Shown: piece after piece, positions 1 to 8,629 of the stretch | How positions within the stretch are numbered: position 1 is the stretch's first letter | How the letters are laid out: the number at the start of each line of letters is the position of its first letter | Source of the DNA: Solibacillus sp. FSL K6-1523 | Lineage (GTDB): Bacteria > Bacillota > Bacilli > Bacillales_A > Planococcaceae | Assembly: GCF_038005225.1 (NCBI RefSeq) | Contig: NZ_JBBOSU010000001.1 | Coordinates: 1,042,001 to 1,106,000, forward strand | Direction: 5' to 3' | DNA length: 64,000 nucleotides | The notes under the pieces: model-generated | The model's database searches: none | The model's input: the letters and a program-made list of their open reading frames with translations, nothing else | Told to the model about the DNA's origin: nothing | Made by a program: the position numbers and the translations under genes

Positions 1-173
1 AAGAAGAAGAGCAAGGAATTATTGAAAGACAGCAGGAGTTAATAGATGTAGAAGATATTTCTGAAGAAAAAGAAACTGAAGCGACTGTACGCCGCAAGCA
101 ATTAGAAAAAATGGCGAAAGATAAGCCAGAAGATTTTGCGAAGCTATTGCGTAGTTGGATTGCTGAAGACTAA
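1..173 (+). CDS. fliF: Flagellar MS-ring protein FliF, C-terminal fragment
   Basis: The window opens inside a reading frame (first full codon at base 3) that ends at the TAA at 171-173. The visible 56 residues are highly charged and end in KPEDFAKLLRSWIAED, the type of C-terminal tail by which FliF holds FliG. FliF forms the membrane-embedded MS ring of the flagellar basal body. The next gene is fliG, 14 bases on, which fits the conserved fliF-fliG order. The rest of the protein lies upstream of the window, so nothing can be said of its membrane segments. The assignment rests on the tail and on context. Confidence 0.9.
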   Translation, partial: EEEQGIIERQQELIDVEDISEEKETEATVRRKQLEKMAKDKPEDFAKLLRSWIAED

Positions 174-187
174 TAGGAGGTTCAGCT

Positions 188-1201
188 GTGTCCAAGAAAG
201 ATAAAGGTTTATCAGGAAAGCAAAAAGCGGCTTTACTGTTAATTTCTCTAGGACCAGAAGTTTCGGCTTCTGTATATAAACATTTAAGTGAAGAAGAAAT
301 TGAACGTCTAACGTTAGAAATTTCAGGTGTAAAAAAGGTTGAATCCACTGTAAAAGAAGATATTATTGAGGAATTCCATCAAATTGCATTAGCGCAAGAT
401 TATATCACGCAAGGTGGTATTGGATATGCAAAAACGGTACTTGAAAAAGCATTAGGCGCTGAGCAAGCACAGGCTATTTTAAATCGTCTAACTTCATCTT
501 TGCAAGTGCGTCCGTTTGATTTTGCACGTAAAGCAGATCCAGCGCAAATTTTTAACTTTATTCAAAACGAGCATCCGCAAACAATTGCTCTTATACTTTC
601 TTATTTAGAGGCAGGGCAAGCGGGTGTGATTTTATCTTCATTACCACAAGAGGTACAGGCAGATATAGCAAAACGTATTGCGATTATGGAATCCACTTCA
701 CCAGAAGTCATTAGTGAGATTGAATCTGTACTGGAACGTAAGCTATCATCGACAGTTACACAAGATTACACGGAAACTGGTGGCGTAGATGCAGTTGTAG
801 AAGTGTTAAATGGTGTCGACCGTCAAACGGAAAAAACAATTCTCGATGCACTGGAGATTCAAGATCCAGAGCTGGCAGAAGAAATCAAAAAGCGTATGTT
901 TGTATTCGAGGACATCGTTACACTCGACAATCGTTCTATCCAACGTGTTATTCGCGATTGCGAAAACGAGGACTTACTGCTTTCAATGAAGGTATCTTCA
1001 GACGAAGTAAAGGATATTATTTTCCGCAATATGTCACAGCGTATGGCTGATACATTCCGTGAAGAAATGGAAATTATGGGGCCTGTACGTTTACGTGATG
1101 TAGAGGAAGCACAGTCACGTATCGTTGCTGTTATTCGTCGCTTAGAAGATGCGGGAGAAATCATTATCGCACGCGGTGGAGGAGATGATGTAATTGTCTA
1201 G
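188..1201 (+). CDS. fliG: Flagellar motor switch protein FliG
   Basis: FliG is the C-ring protein that contacts the stator and generates torque; it sits on FliF and carries FliM/FliY below. The 337-residue product has the normal length. The middle domain carries the EHPQTIALIL helix (about residue 125) and the C-terminal domain has the charged torque helix near DNRSIQRVIRDCENEDLLL. The start is a GTG at 188, preceded by TAGGAGG at 174-180. The stop overlaps the TTG start of fliH by 8 bases, implying coupled translation. Family assignment is secure. Confidence 0.97.
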   Translation: MSKKDKGLSGKQKAALLLISLGPEVSASVYKHLSEEEIERLTLEISGVKKVESTVKEDIIEEFHQIALAQDYITQGGIGYAKTVLEKALGAEQAQAILNRLTSSLQVRPFDFARKADPAQIFNFIQNEHPQTIALILSYLEAGQAGVILSSLPQEVQADIAKRIAIMESTSPEVISEIESVLERKLSSTVTQDYTETGGVDAVVEVLNGVDRQTEKTILDALEIQDPELAEEIKKRMFVFEDIVTLDNRSIQRVIRDCENEDLLLSMKVSSDEVKDIIFRNMSQRMADTFREEMEIMGPVRLRDVEEAQSRIVAVIRRLEDAGEIIIARGGGDDVIV

Positions 1202-1985
1202 AATTATCCGTTCGACAAATGCACATCCGGCAGAAGAACAAATTGTAGAAATCAAATTACAAAACTTTTTTGAACCTATTCATTTTACAGAGGAGGTTGA
1301 GGAGGCAGATCATGCGCCTCAACTGACTTTAGAAGATATACAGCAAGAGCGTCAGCAAATGATGCAAAGAGCTGAGCAAGAAATAGTAGAGCAACGAGAA
1401 CAATTCGAACAATTTCGCAATGAACAACTTGCCTCAATTGAAGCATTAAAGCAAACTTGGGAGGAAGAAAAGCTCGTACTTCAGCAACAAGCTTATGATG
1501 AAGGTTTTGCACAAGGCTATGAAGAAGGGAATCAAAAAGTACAAGCTGATATGGAGCAATCGCTACAAACAGCCAATGCAACGATGACCCTAGCTGAAGA
1601 GAACGCGCAAAAATATATAGAATCTCAAGAGTCAGTTATTTTAGAATTGGCATTAACTTCGGCAGAGCGTATTTTAAATGTAGCGCTTGATCGGGAAGAA
1701 GAATTATTTATTTCGATTATTAAACGTGCATTGAAAGAAGCAAGAGAAATGAAAGAAATCAAGTTGTATGTGGCACCTAAATATCATGGAATTGTTACGA
1801 AAAATCACGATGAATTAGCGGAAATGTTCCCAGTAAATGTACCATTTATGATTTTTGTTAATGAAGATTTACTCGATAATGAAAGCTATATCGAAACGAA
1901 TCATGGACGCATCGTTGTATCATTAGACGAGCAATTGCAAGAGCTACGTATACAATTAAATGAACTATTAGACAGTAAGGAATGA
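1194..1985 (+). CDS. fliH: Flagellar export ATPase regulator FliH
   Basis: FliH binds the export ATPase FliI, holds it at the base of the type III export apparatus and restrains its activity. The 263-residue product shows the expected layout: a Gln/Glu-rich long helix from about residue 45 to 125, with the small-residue GxxxG-like stretch EGFAQGYEEGNQ, followed by a globular FliI-binding domain (roughly 140-260). The start is TTG at 1194, inside the end of fliG, with GGTGGAGGAG upstream. Little sequence is conserved in this family, so the call leans partly on position between fliG and fliI. Confidence 0.93.
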   Translation: MSRIIRSTNAHPAEEQIVEIKLQNFFEPIHFTEEVEEADHAPQLTLEDIQQERQQMMQRAEQEIVEQREQFEQFRNEQLASIEALKQTWEEEKLVLQQQAYDEGFAQGYEEGNQKVQADMEQSLQTANATMTLAEENAQKYIESQESVILELALTSAERILNVALDREEELFISIIKRALKEAREMKEIKLYVAPKYHGIVTKNHDELAEMFPVNVPFMIFVNEDLLDNESYIETNHGRIVVSLDEQLQELRIQLNELLDSKE

Positions 1986-1990
1986 TACGG

Positions 1991-3316
1991 ATGAAAACGG
2001 CTCAATTAATTGAACATATTCCAAATCTCAATACATTTAAAAAGTTTGGTAGGGTGACGAGAGTTGTCGGTTTAATGATTGAGTCACAAGGTCCAGAAAG
2101 CGCGATTGGTGATGTTTGCAAAATCCATGTTCAAACGGTTAAAAATGGCCAGCAAACAATTTTAGCAGAAGTTGTCGGCTTTAAAGATGAAATCGTTGTC
2201 CTTATGCCATTCTCTTCACTAAAAGAAATTTCAATTGGTTGTTTAGTAGAGGGAACTGGTAAGCCTTTAGAAGTAAAGGTGGGGCCGGAGCTGATTGGCA
2301 AAGTGCTAGATGCAATGGGCAATCCATTTGATGGACAAGCATTACCAAGAGGGCTAACATCCGTGCAAACCGAAAAAGAACCACCCAATCCACTTCATCG
2401 TCCACCAATCGAGGAGCAGTTAGAAGTGGGCGTAAAAGCAATTGACGGGATGCTAACAGTTGGTAGTGGTCAGCGCGTCGGAATATTCGCCGGTTCTGGT
2501 GTCGGTAAAAGTACATTGCTCGGAATGATTGCGCGCAATACAAAAGCCGATATTAATGTCATTGCATTAGTAGGGGAACGTGGTCGTGAAGTGCGTGAAT
2601 TTATTGAGCGTGATTTAGGTCCAGAAGGTTTAAGTCGTTCTATTGTTGTAGCAGCTACGAGTGACCAACCGGCATTAATGCGCATAAAAGCAGCATTCAC
2701 TGCGACGGCTATCGCTGAATATTTCCGTGACCGCGGTCATAATGTGATGCTCATGATGGACTCCGTTACTCGAGTTGCAATGGCGCAGCGTGAAATCGGC
2801 TTAGCTGTCGGAGAACCACCAGCAACACGAGGTTACACACCTTCCGTCTTTGCGATTTTACCAACATTATTAGAGCGATCAGGGACAAATATTCATGGGA
2901 CAATTACGGCGTTTTATACCGTTTTAGTAGATGGGGACGATATGAACGAACCGATTGCGGATGCAGTTCGAGGGATTTTAGATGGTCATATTGTATTAGA
3001 CCGTAATTTAGCAAATAAAGGTCAATATCCAGCCATCAATGTATTGAAAAGTGTCAGTCGTTTAATGAACCATATAGCAGAACCAGAGCATGTAAAAGCA
3101 GCAAGTCGATTAAGGGAATTGTATTTCGATTATTCGAAGTCAGAGGATTTAATTAACATTGGTGCATATAAACGAGGAACTTCACGTGAAATTGATGAAG
3201 CGATTCAATATGAGCCTTTAATTACGGCCTTTTTAAAGCAAGGATTTAAAGATAAAGTTTCCATACAACAAACTGTAAATGAAATGGTAGCGTTGTCGAA
3301 TGGCGGTGCGAAATAA
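1991..3316 (+). CDS. fliI: Flagellum-specific export ATPase FliI
   Basis: FliI is the F1-beta-like hexameric ATPase of the flagellar type III export system, unfolding and releasing substrates at the export gate. The P-loop GSGVGKST lies near residue 170, with GERGREVREF and the Walker B stretch VMLMMDSVTR downstream. An in-frame ATG at 1982 overlaps the fliH stop, but it sits directly against the ribosome binding site AAGGAA (1977-1982). The ATG at 1991 has 8 bases of spacing and gives MKTAQLIEHI, as in relatives, so I chose it (441 residues, normal length). The stop shares one base with the fliJ start. Confidence 0.96.
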   Translation: MKTAQLIEHIPNLNTFKKFGRVTRVVGLMIESQGPESAIGDVCKIHVQTVKNGQQTILAEVVGFKDEIVVLMPFSSLKEISIGCLVEGTGKPLEVKVGPELIGKVLDAMGNPFDGQALPRGLTSVQTEKEPPNPLHRPPIEEQLEVGVKAIDGMLTVGSGQRVGIFAGSGVGKSTLLGMIARNTKADINVIALVGERGREVREFIERDLGPEGLSRSIVVAATSDQPALMRIKAAFTATAIAEYFRDRGHNVMLMMDSVTRVAMAQREIGLAVGEPPATRGYTPSVFAILPTLLERSGTNIHGTITAFYTVLVDGDDMNEPIADAVRGILDGHIVLDRNLANKGQYPAINVLKSVSRLMNHIAEPEHVKAASRLRELYFDYSKSEDLINIGAYKRGTSREIDEAIQYEPLITAFLKQGFKDKVSIQQTVNEMVALSNGGAK

Positions 3317-3765
3317 TGTCTAAATATACATACCGCTTTGAAAAAATACTTGTCGTTAGAGAGCAAGAAAAAAACGAATCCGAAATGGCCTTTAAGGAAT
3401 CTGTACAAGTGTTTGAGGAAATCGCAACGAAGCTTTACGATTTATTAAAGAAAAAAGAAGATTTAACGACATATCAGCAAGAGCGATTAGCTGTAGGCTC
3501 TTCTATAGATGAAATCAATCATTATTCAAAGTTTATAGACAGCATGGAAAAAACAATTGCGGATGTTCAACAAAAAGTAGTACAAGCACGTGCGAAAATG
3601 AACTGGCATGAACAAAAATTATTAGAAAAAAACTTGGAAGTACGTAAATACGAAAAAATGCGTGAAAATGATTACGAGCATTACAAAGAAGATCAACAGC
3701 GCATTGAAGCGATTCAATTAGATGAACTTTCAACGATTGCATATTACAAGAGGGAAATCAGGTGA
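3316..3765 (+). CDS. fliJ: Flagellar export chaperone FliJ
   Basis: FliJ is a small coiled-coil protein that acts as the central stalk of the FliI ATPase and links it to FlhA. The product is 149 residues, almost wholly helical and charged, starting MSKYTYRFEKILVVREQEKN, the usual opening in Bacillota. It begins on the last base of the fliI stop codon. An ATG inside it at 3722 opens another frame, but that is only an upstream extension of the next gene. Confidence comes from length, composition and position between fliI and the MotE-like gene. Confidence 0.92.
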   Translation: MSKYTYRFEKILVVREQEKNESEMAFKESVQVFEEIATKLYDLLKKKEDLTTYQQERLAVGSSIDEINHYSKFIDSMEKTIADVQQKVVQARAKMNWHEQKLLEKNLEVRKYEKMRENDYEHYKEDQQRIEAIQLDELSTIAYYKREIR

Positions 3766-3769
3766 TTTC

Positions 3770-4384
3770 GTGGCAAAAAAGAATACGGGAAATGTAAATA
3801 ACCTAGATGAACAAATGGACTTAGAAAAAAAACCACCAGGCTTCTTTAAAAAGTTTGTGTATTTATTTTTAATTCCGTTAATGTTTACGGTGGCAATTAT
3901 TTTAATTGTTACAACGGTTACGGGTACGAATGTATTTAAATTAGCTGGAAATGTGACTGAAAAAATTCCATTTATGAATAAAGATGAAGCTGAAGAAATT
4001 GAAAACAGCTCATTAAGTGGAGAAAAAGTCGTTACATTACAAGCAGAAATTCAAGAAAAAGAAGTTCAAATTACTCAATTACAAACGCAAATAGAAGCAG
4101 CTGTAACGGAGAAAGATGAATTATTAGTAGAGCAAGAACGTTTACAAATCGAAATTGAAAAATTACAGCGTGATCAGGAAGAGTCACAAAAAGAATTCAA
4201 AGAAATTTTATCAACTTTTGAAAAAATGTCTGCTAAAACTGCGGCACCAATATTAGTGCAAATGAGTGATACCGAATCGTTACGTATTATGTCTAGCATG
4301 AAACCAGATACGTTATCTGCTATTTTTACGAAAATGAGTCCAGCAGATGCAGCCCGTTATACGGAACTATTATCACAGCAATAG
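3770..4384 (+). CDS. MotE-like / YlxF flagellar operon protein
   Basis: This 204-residue protein has a short cytoplasmic N-terminus, one membrane segment (about residues 22-45), a long Gln/Glu-rich coiled coil (about 85-140) and a C-terminal MgtE-N-like helical domain containing LVQMSDTESLRIMSSMKPDTL. It corresponds to B. subtilis YlxF and the MotE family, which are thought to be periplasmic or external-face chaperones for the stator or rod; the exact role here is inferred. The frame is open from ATG 3722, inside fliJ. The GTG at 3770 has AGGTG at 3760-3764 with 5-base spacing and avoids the long overlap, so I took it as the start. Confidence 0.82.
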   Translation: MAKKNTGNVNNLDEQMDLEKKPPGFFKKFVYLFLIPLMFTVAIILIVTTVTGTNVFKLAGNVTEKIPFMNKDEAEEIENSSLSGEKVVTLQAEIQEKEVQITQLQTQIEAAVTEKDELLVEQERLQIEIEKLQRDQEESQKEFKEILSTFEKMSAKTAAPILVQMSDTESLRIMSSMKPDTLSAIFTKMSPADAARYTELLSQQ

Positions 4385-4411
4385 TGGACCATTCGAGGGG
4401 AGGTGAAATCA

Positions 4412-5653
4412 ATGAATATCGCTATGTTACAAACGATGGCAACAACTAAAGTGCAGGGTGCACCAAGTCCAAAGCAATCGGATGCACTAGCTACGAACAA
4501 GGAGCAGTTTGGAAGTGTCTTTCAATCGATTTTATCGAGCTCGAATCAACCTGCAAAAGTCGAACAAAATCCAACTGAATCTATGGCGGAAGAAATGGGC
4601 TCGATTCTTTCTACGGATAGTTTAGAAGAGCTATTTGAAAAATTAGGCATCGAAATGGATGAAGCGGGATTATTCGTTTTTGTTGGAGAAGCAGAAACAC
4701 CTATCGCTATGGATGAACTATTAACGTTAGATAATTTATCAGAGTTGCTAGGAATGACAGAACAGCAAGTGATTGAAATTGTCGAGCAGTTATTAGGTGA
4801 TGCTCAACAGCAAACGATTACAGATGTTTGGTCGTTACTTGAACAAGCACCTGCAATTTTAAGTGAAGTGTTGGCAGCAATCCAAGGGACTCAGCAAAAA
4901 GATGTACAATTGAATGAGTTACAACCAGTCGTCCAGTTGTTAAAATTGGCTCAGCTATTAGGAAATAAAACAGATATGACCTATCAGCAAGAACAACAGC
5001 TCAGTCAACTAAAAGACTTAATGCAGTCGATGTTGTCACAAGTCCAGCAAGTGGTAAATGTGAATCAACAAGAAGCACCGAAAGCGACATTCCAACAAAT
5101 TATTCAGCAAGTAACACAGCAAACTGTTGTAAAGACTGAACAAGAAACATCCACACCAGTTGGATTGCAACAACAACAAGTATCACAAGTGAAAACTGTA
5201 ACGATTACATTACCTGCTGAAAAACCTGCTCAATCTGAAGCGTTAATAAAAGAAATTCAAAACTTAATGAATCGTAGTCAGCTATCAGGTCAACAAGGAA
5301 ATATGAAATTATTATTAAAGCTATTTCCAGAAAATCTTGGACAAATTCGTATTGAATTAGTTCAAAAAGATGGCATGTTGACGGCCCGATTATTAGCTTC
5401 GACAGCGTTAGGAAAAGAATTGATTGATAATAATATCAATCAATTGAAAGCTGGATTAGTTGCACAAAATGTCCAAATGGAACGAATTGATGTAGCGCAA
5501 TCTTTACAGGATCCAGATCGTAATGCACGTGATCAAAACTTCTTCAATAACTTCTTCCGTGATCAAGAGCGGGAAGAGGCAGAAGAAAATGAGGATGACA
5601 ACGAAGAAGAGAAAGTTTCGTTTAGTGATTTATTGAGCGAGGAGGTACAGTAA
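4412..5653 (+). CDS. fliK: Flagellar hook-length control protein FliK
   Basis: FliK is the secreted ruler that measures the hook and switches export to filament substrates through FlhB. The product is about 413 residues. The middle (roughly 150-275) is rich in Gln, Thr and Val and poorly conserved, as usual for the ruler part. The C-terminal hook domain is clear at about 280-370 (MKLLLKLFPENLGQIRIEL, then TARLLAS). It ends in an acidic tail. GTG 4403 is in frame but lies inside the ribosome binding site GGGGAGGTG (4397-4405), so the ATG at 4412 is the likely start. Confidence 0.9.
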   Translation: MNIAMLQTMATTKVQGAPSPKQSDALATNKEQFGSVFQSILSSSNQPAKVEQNPTESMAEEMGSILSTDSLEELFEKLGIEMDEAGLFVFVGEAETPIAMDELLTLDNLSELLGMTEQQVIEIVEQLLGDAQQQTITDVWSLLEQAPAILSEVLAAIQGTQQKDVQLNELQPVVQLLKLAQLLGNKTDMTYQQEQQLSQLKDLMQSMLSQVQQVVNVNQQEAPKATFQQIIQQVTQQTVVKTEQETSTPVGLQQQQVSQVKTVTITLPAEKPAQSEALIKEIQNLMNRSQLSGQQGNMKLLLKLFPENLGQIRIELVQKDGMLTARLLASTALGKELIDNNINQLKAGLVAQNVQMERIDVAQSLQDPDRNARDQNFFNNFFRDQEREEAEENEDDNEEEKVSFSDLLSEEVQ

Positions 5654-5654
5654 A

Positions 5655-6404
5655 ATGACAAATGGTATTTCAAATGAGATTAAGAATGACTACTATTTAC
5701 CCGCGAATGATCCGAACTTTAAAGTGACGGATAAACCGGCAAATGGTGATTTAGGGAAAGATGCCTTTTTAAAAATCTTAATTACCCAATTACAAAACCA
5801 AGATCCAACAAGCCCGATGGATGATAAAGAATTCATTGCTCAAATGGCGCAATTCTCTTCTTTAGAGCAAATGCAAAACATGACTAAGGCAATGGAAGGT
5901 TTATTAGCGTCGCAGCAACAAACCCAAATGATGAGCTATACATCATTTATTGGGAAAGAAGTGAAATGGCATGAATTAACAGATAAGCTTGATGAAAATA
6001 AAAAGCCAATTTTCAACGAAGGTACAGGTGTCATAAAAGAATTAAAATTCGTTGATGGCGATGTTGTGTTCATATTAGCTGATGGCAAGGAAATTTCACC
6101 AGGTAATATTTCTTCCATCTTAGGTAGTGGTAATGAAGTAACAGCACCGTCGAATCCAATGGTAGAAGCAAGTAATCTGATCGGCGAAAATATTCAATAT
6201 AAAAAAGACGACCAGTTCATTGATGCCATTATTGAGGCGATTACAGTGAAAAATGGCATCGTTGAATATATTTTAAATGATGGTACAAGATTGAAGCGTG
6301 ATGACTTTACACTTGTTGAGCAAGAAGATAACACGACTGATAAAGATGATACAACGGATAAAAAACCATCCGATGATACTCAAACGGATGACCCAACAGT
6401 ATAA
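5655..6404 (+). CDS. flgD: Flagellar hook-capping protein FlgD
   Basis: FlgD is the cap under which hook subunits polymerise. The N-terminal signature is clear: DLGKDAFLKILITQLQNQDPTSPMDDKEF (about residues 31-60) and QMAQFSSLEQMQN. At 249 residues it is much longer than the roughly 140-residue B. subtilis protein (remembered length). The extra part has two beta-rich modules (residues about 95-225) and an acidic Asp/Thr/Lys tail (about 226-249) made of repeats of TTDKDD type. The start ATG lies 1 base after the fliK stop, with GGAGG at 5641-5645. Confidence 0.92.
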   Translation: MTNGISNEIKNDYYLPANDPNFKVTDKPANGDLGKDAFLKILITQLQNQDPTSPMDDKEFIAQMAQFSSLEQMQNMTKAMEGLLASQQQTQMMSYTSFIGKEVKWHELTDKLDENKKPIFNEGTGVIKELKFVDGDVVFILADGKEISPGNISSILGSGNEVTAPSNPMVEASNLIGENIQYKKDDQFIDAIIEAITVKNGIVEYILNDGTRLKRDDFTLVEQEDNTTDKDDTTDKKPSDDTQTDDPTV

Positions 6405-6416
6405 GAGGTGATCCAG

Positions 6417-6791
6417 ATGAATCGTATAAATCTTCAACGTATACCGTATCATCCACCATTACAATCGAATGTTGCAAATTTAAAAACGAATCCAACAAAA
6501 CAATCGTTTATTGATCATTTAAATCAAGCTTCAATAGAGGAATTGAAAATTAGCAAACATGCGTCCGAGCGAATACACGAACGTAATATTGCGATTTCAG
6601 ATAGTGAATGGCAAGAGATTACAGAAAAAGTGTTTGAAGCGCGTGAAAAGGGAGTTAATCAACCGTTAGTTTTAATGGAGCAAGCAGCATTAATCGTTAG
6701 TGCGAAAAATGCTACGGTTATTACAGCGCTAGATCGCATAGAAGCAAGACAACAATTATTTACAAATATCGACGGTACGATTGTATTATAG
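6417..6791 (+). CDS. TIGR02530-type flagellar operon protein
   Basis: This 124-residue soluble protein is of the family usually called flagellar operon protein TIGR02530, found between flgD and flgE in many Bacillota; its function is not established. The conserved part is the middle: ISKHASERIHERNI, followed by a helix with AREKGVNQPLVLMEQAALIVSAKNATVITALDR. The C-terminus ends in a beta hairpin (FTNIDGTIVL). GTG 6408 is part of the ribosome binding site AAGAGGTGA, so I took ATG 6417. The following 98 bases to flgE contain only an imperfect short hairpin. Confidence 0.8.
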   Translation: MNRINLQRIPYHPPLQSNVANLKTNPTKQSFIDHLNQASIEELKISKHASERIHERNIAISDSEWQEITEKVFEAREKGVNQPLVLMEQAALIVSAKNATVITALDRIEARQQLFTNIDGTIVL

Positions 6792-6889
6792 ACTGGACCT
6801 TCAGAAGCAAGGAAGTCTACAAGTTGTTGAATGATAGAGACAGCTTAAAAACGATGTGAATTTGAAAATCGAAGGGAGAACGACATATT

Positions 6890-7861
6890 ATGTTACGTTC
6901 AATGTATGCAGGTATTTCAGGTCTTAAAAACTTCCAAACAAAGCTAGACGTTATTGGTAATAACATCGCCAACGTGAATACGTACGGTTTCAAAAAGGAA
7001 CGCACAATTTTTAAAGATTTAATTTCACAAACACAATCAGGTGCATCAGGTCCATCAGCAACGCGCGGTGGTGTGAACGCAATTCAAGTTGGTTTAGGAT
7101 CTCAATTAGCAGCAATTGACACAATTCATAACCCAGGTTCGATGCAAACGACAGCTCGTGGATTGGACTTAGCCATTTCAGGAGATGGCTTCTTCATGGT
7201 TGGAGATGCAAATGGATTGCCTGATGAAGAGGGAATCATTCAAGACCCTGGCTACTCAAATATCTTATATACTAGAGCAGGTAATTTCTACATGGACCGC
7301 AATGGTTATTTAGTAAACGGTGATGGGAAATATTTAGTTGGCCATGCTTCGGAGCAACTTTCAATTTCAGAAGATGGAGAAACAATTGATGGTAGTGAAG
7401 CAGAAGACCAAAAATTGAATAATGGTTTAGTTGATCATGAAGGAAATATGTCAGGTGAAGATGGATTAGATTTCGCAGAAGAATTTTCACCAATAAAAAT
7501 CCCAACAACAGCACAATCAATGACAATTGGCAAAGATGGTACAGTAGAATATGTTGATTACAAAGGTGATTTACAATATGCGGGTCAATTAATCATTTCT
7601 AAGTTTCCAAATGCTTCAGGTTTACAAAAAGAGGGGGGGAACTACTTCCAAGTCACATCAAACTCTGGTGAACCTTATTCACAAGTTGCAACAGTAGCTG
7701 GTATCGGTTCTGTAAACGCTGGTTTCCTAGAAATGTCGAACGTTGACCTTTCAGAAGAATTCACTGAAATGATCGTTGCACAACGTGGTTTCCAATCAAA
7801 CTCACGTATCATTACAACATCGGATGAAATTTTACAAGAACTTGTAAACTTAAAACGATAA
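6890..7861 (+). CDS. flgE: Flagellar hook protein FlgE
   Basis: This is the hook subunit, a universal joint between rod and filament. The N-terminal rod/hook signature MLRSMYAGISGLKNFQTKLD and GNNIANVNTYGFKKERT is present, and the C-terminal helix has EEFTEMIVAQRGFQSNSRII, the paired ends that form the D0 domain. At 323 residues it is longer than the B. subtilis protein (about 264, from memory). The extra length is in the exposed middle domain and includes an acidic segment (about residues 160-200). Position after flgD marks it as the hook and not a rod protein. AGGGAGA precedes the ATG by about 10 bases. Confidence 0.92.
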   Translation: MLRSMYAGISGLKNFQTKLDVIGNNIANVNTYGFKKERTIFKDLISQTQSGASGPSATRGGVNAIQVGLGSQLAAIDTIHNPGSMQTTARGLDLAISGDGFFMVGDANGLPDEEGIIQDPGYSNILYTRAGNFYMDRNGYLVNGDGKYLVGHASEQLSISEDGETIDGSEAEDQKLNNGLVDHEGNMSGEDGLDFAEEFSPIKIPTTAQSMTIGKDGTVEYVDYKGDLQYAGQLIISKFPNASGLQKEGGNYFQVTSNSGEPYSQVATVAGIGSVNAGFLEMSNVDLSEEFTEMIVAQRGFQSNSRIITTSDEILQELVNLKR

Positions 7862-7891
7862 TTTCTTAGTTTTATAAAAAAATTCATTGTA

Positions 7892-7936
7892 AGGGAGGGT
7901 CGGGCCGGCTCTCTAATCAGGTCCGGCCCCATTTCA
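7892..7936 (+). promoter_or_regulatory. Hairpin between Shine-Dalgarno and start codon of swrD
   Basis: Seen: a strong Shine-Dalgarno-like AGGGAGGG (7892-7899) lies 37 bases before the swrD ATG. Between them is an all-GC 7-bp inverted repeat, GGGCCGG (7902-7908) and CCGGCCC (7923-7929), with a 14-base loop. The last bases before the ATG (CATTTCA) contain no ribosome binding site. If the hairpin forms in the mRNA, the Shine-Dalgarno is 9 unpaired bases from the ATG, which is normal spacing. No T-tract follows, so it does not look like a terminator. The bridging role is inferred. Confidence 0.6.
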
Positions 7937-8158
7937 ATGATCGAAGTTACGCGCCTTAATGGCAAAGCATTTACGTTAAATGCTTTATACATAGAAACAG
8001 TCGAAGCTTTTCCAGATACAACGATTACGCTAACGACTGGAAGTAAATATATTGTTTTAGAAAATGTAGAACAGGTACGTCAAAAGGTGAAAACCTTTTA
8101 TCATCATATACAAGTATTATCAAACCCGCATATACGAGGTGAAGAAGATGAAGAATAA
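7937..8158 (+). CDS. swrD: Swarming motility protein SwrD (FlbD family)
   Basis: This 73-residue protein matches the FlbD/SwrD family through IEVTRLNGKAFTLNALYIE and FPDTTITLTTGSKYIVLE, and ends in an acidic tail. In B. subtilis SwrD raises flagellar motor power, probably through the stators, and is needed for swarming; the gene lies between flgE and fliL, as here. No alternative in-frame start exists upstream before a stop. Its ribosome binding site is separated from the ATG by the hairpin described separately. The end overlaps the fliL start by 11 bases. Confidence 0.9.
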   Translation: MIEVTRLNGKAFTLNALYIETVEAFPDTTITLTTGSKYIVLENVEQVRQKVKTFYHHIQVLSNPHIRGEEDEE

Positions 8159-8576
8159 TAAATTGTTAACAATTATGCTAATCATTTTAGTAACAATTAC
8201 ACTCGTTGGGGTCATAGCTGTTGTACTTGTTACACAGCTGAATAAAGGCCCTGAATCAAGTGAGCCAACAATTGATGACATCCTTGTTGCATCAGTAGAT
8301 ATACCTGAACTTACGACGAATTTAGCAGATGGTAGTTTCGTTCGTTTAGAGTTAAAAATTCAAACTACGAGTGAAAAGTCTGCAGAAGAGTTATTAAAAC
8401 GTGATTTCCAAGTGAAGGATATTGTCATTCAAGAATTATCTGAAATGGAAAAAGTAGCTTTAGAAGGTAAGCAAGGAAAAGTGGCATTCCAAAATACGAT
8501 TAAATCGCAAATTAATGAACTGCTACAAGAAGGTGAAGTAACGCAAGTATACTTTACCTCATACATCATTCCGTAA
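8148..8576 (+). CDS. fliL: Flagellar basal body-associated protein FliL
   Basis: FliL is a single-pass membrane protein that surrounds and supports the stator units. The 142-residue product has one membrane segment near the N-terminus (about residues 6-29) followed by a small extracytoplasmic domain with the family pattern LADGSFVRLELKIQT and a C-terminal VTQVYFTSYIIP. In-frame GTG 8139 lies in the ribosome binding site; ATG 8148 follows GAGGTG with about 6 bases spacing and gives MKNNKLL. It overlaps the end of swrD. Confidence 0.92.
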   Translation: MKNNKLLTIMLIILVTITLVGVIAVVLVTQLNKGPESSEPTIDDILVASVDIPELTTNLADGSFVRLELKIQTTSEKSAEELLKRDFQVKDIVIQELSEMEKVALEGKQGKVAFQNTIKSQINELLQEGEVTQVYFTSYIIP

Positions 8577-8629
8577 GAGGATAAGCGAAAAGAAGGCATT
8601 TTGAAACATCATGAAATGGAGGTGGGCAA

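Noticed and set aside
6790-6818. Short hairpin after the TIGR02530 gene (AGACT/AGTCT with CCTT/AAGG)
   Set aside because: Interrupted, short and without T-tract; could be chance.
7902-7929. Terminator between flgE and swrD
   Set aside because: The GC stem is not followed by a T-tract, and swrD starts 7 bases later within an operon.
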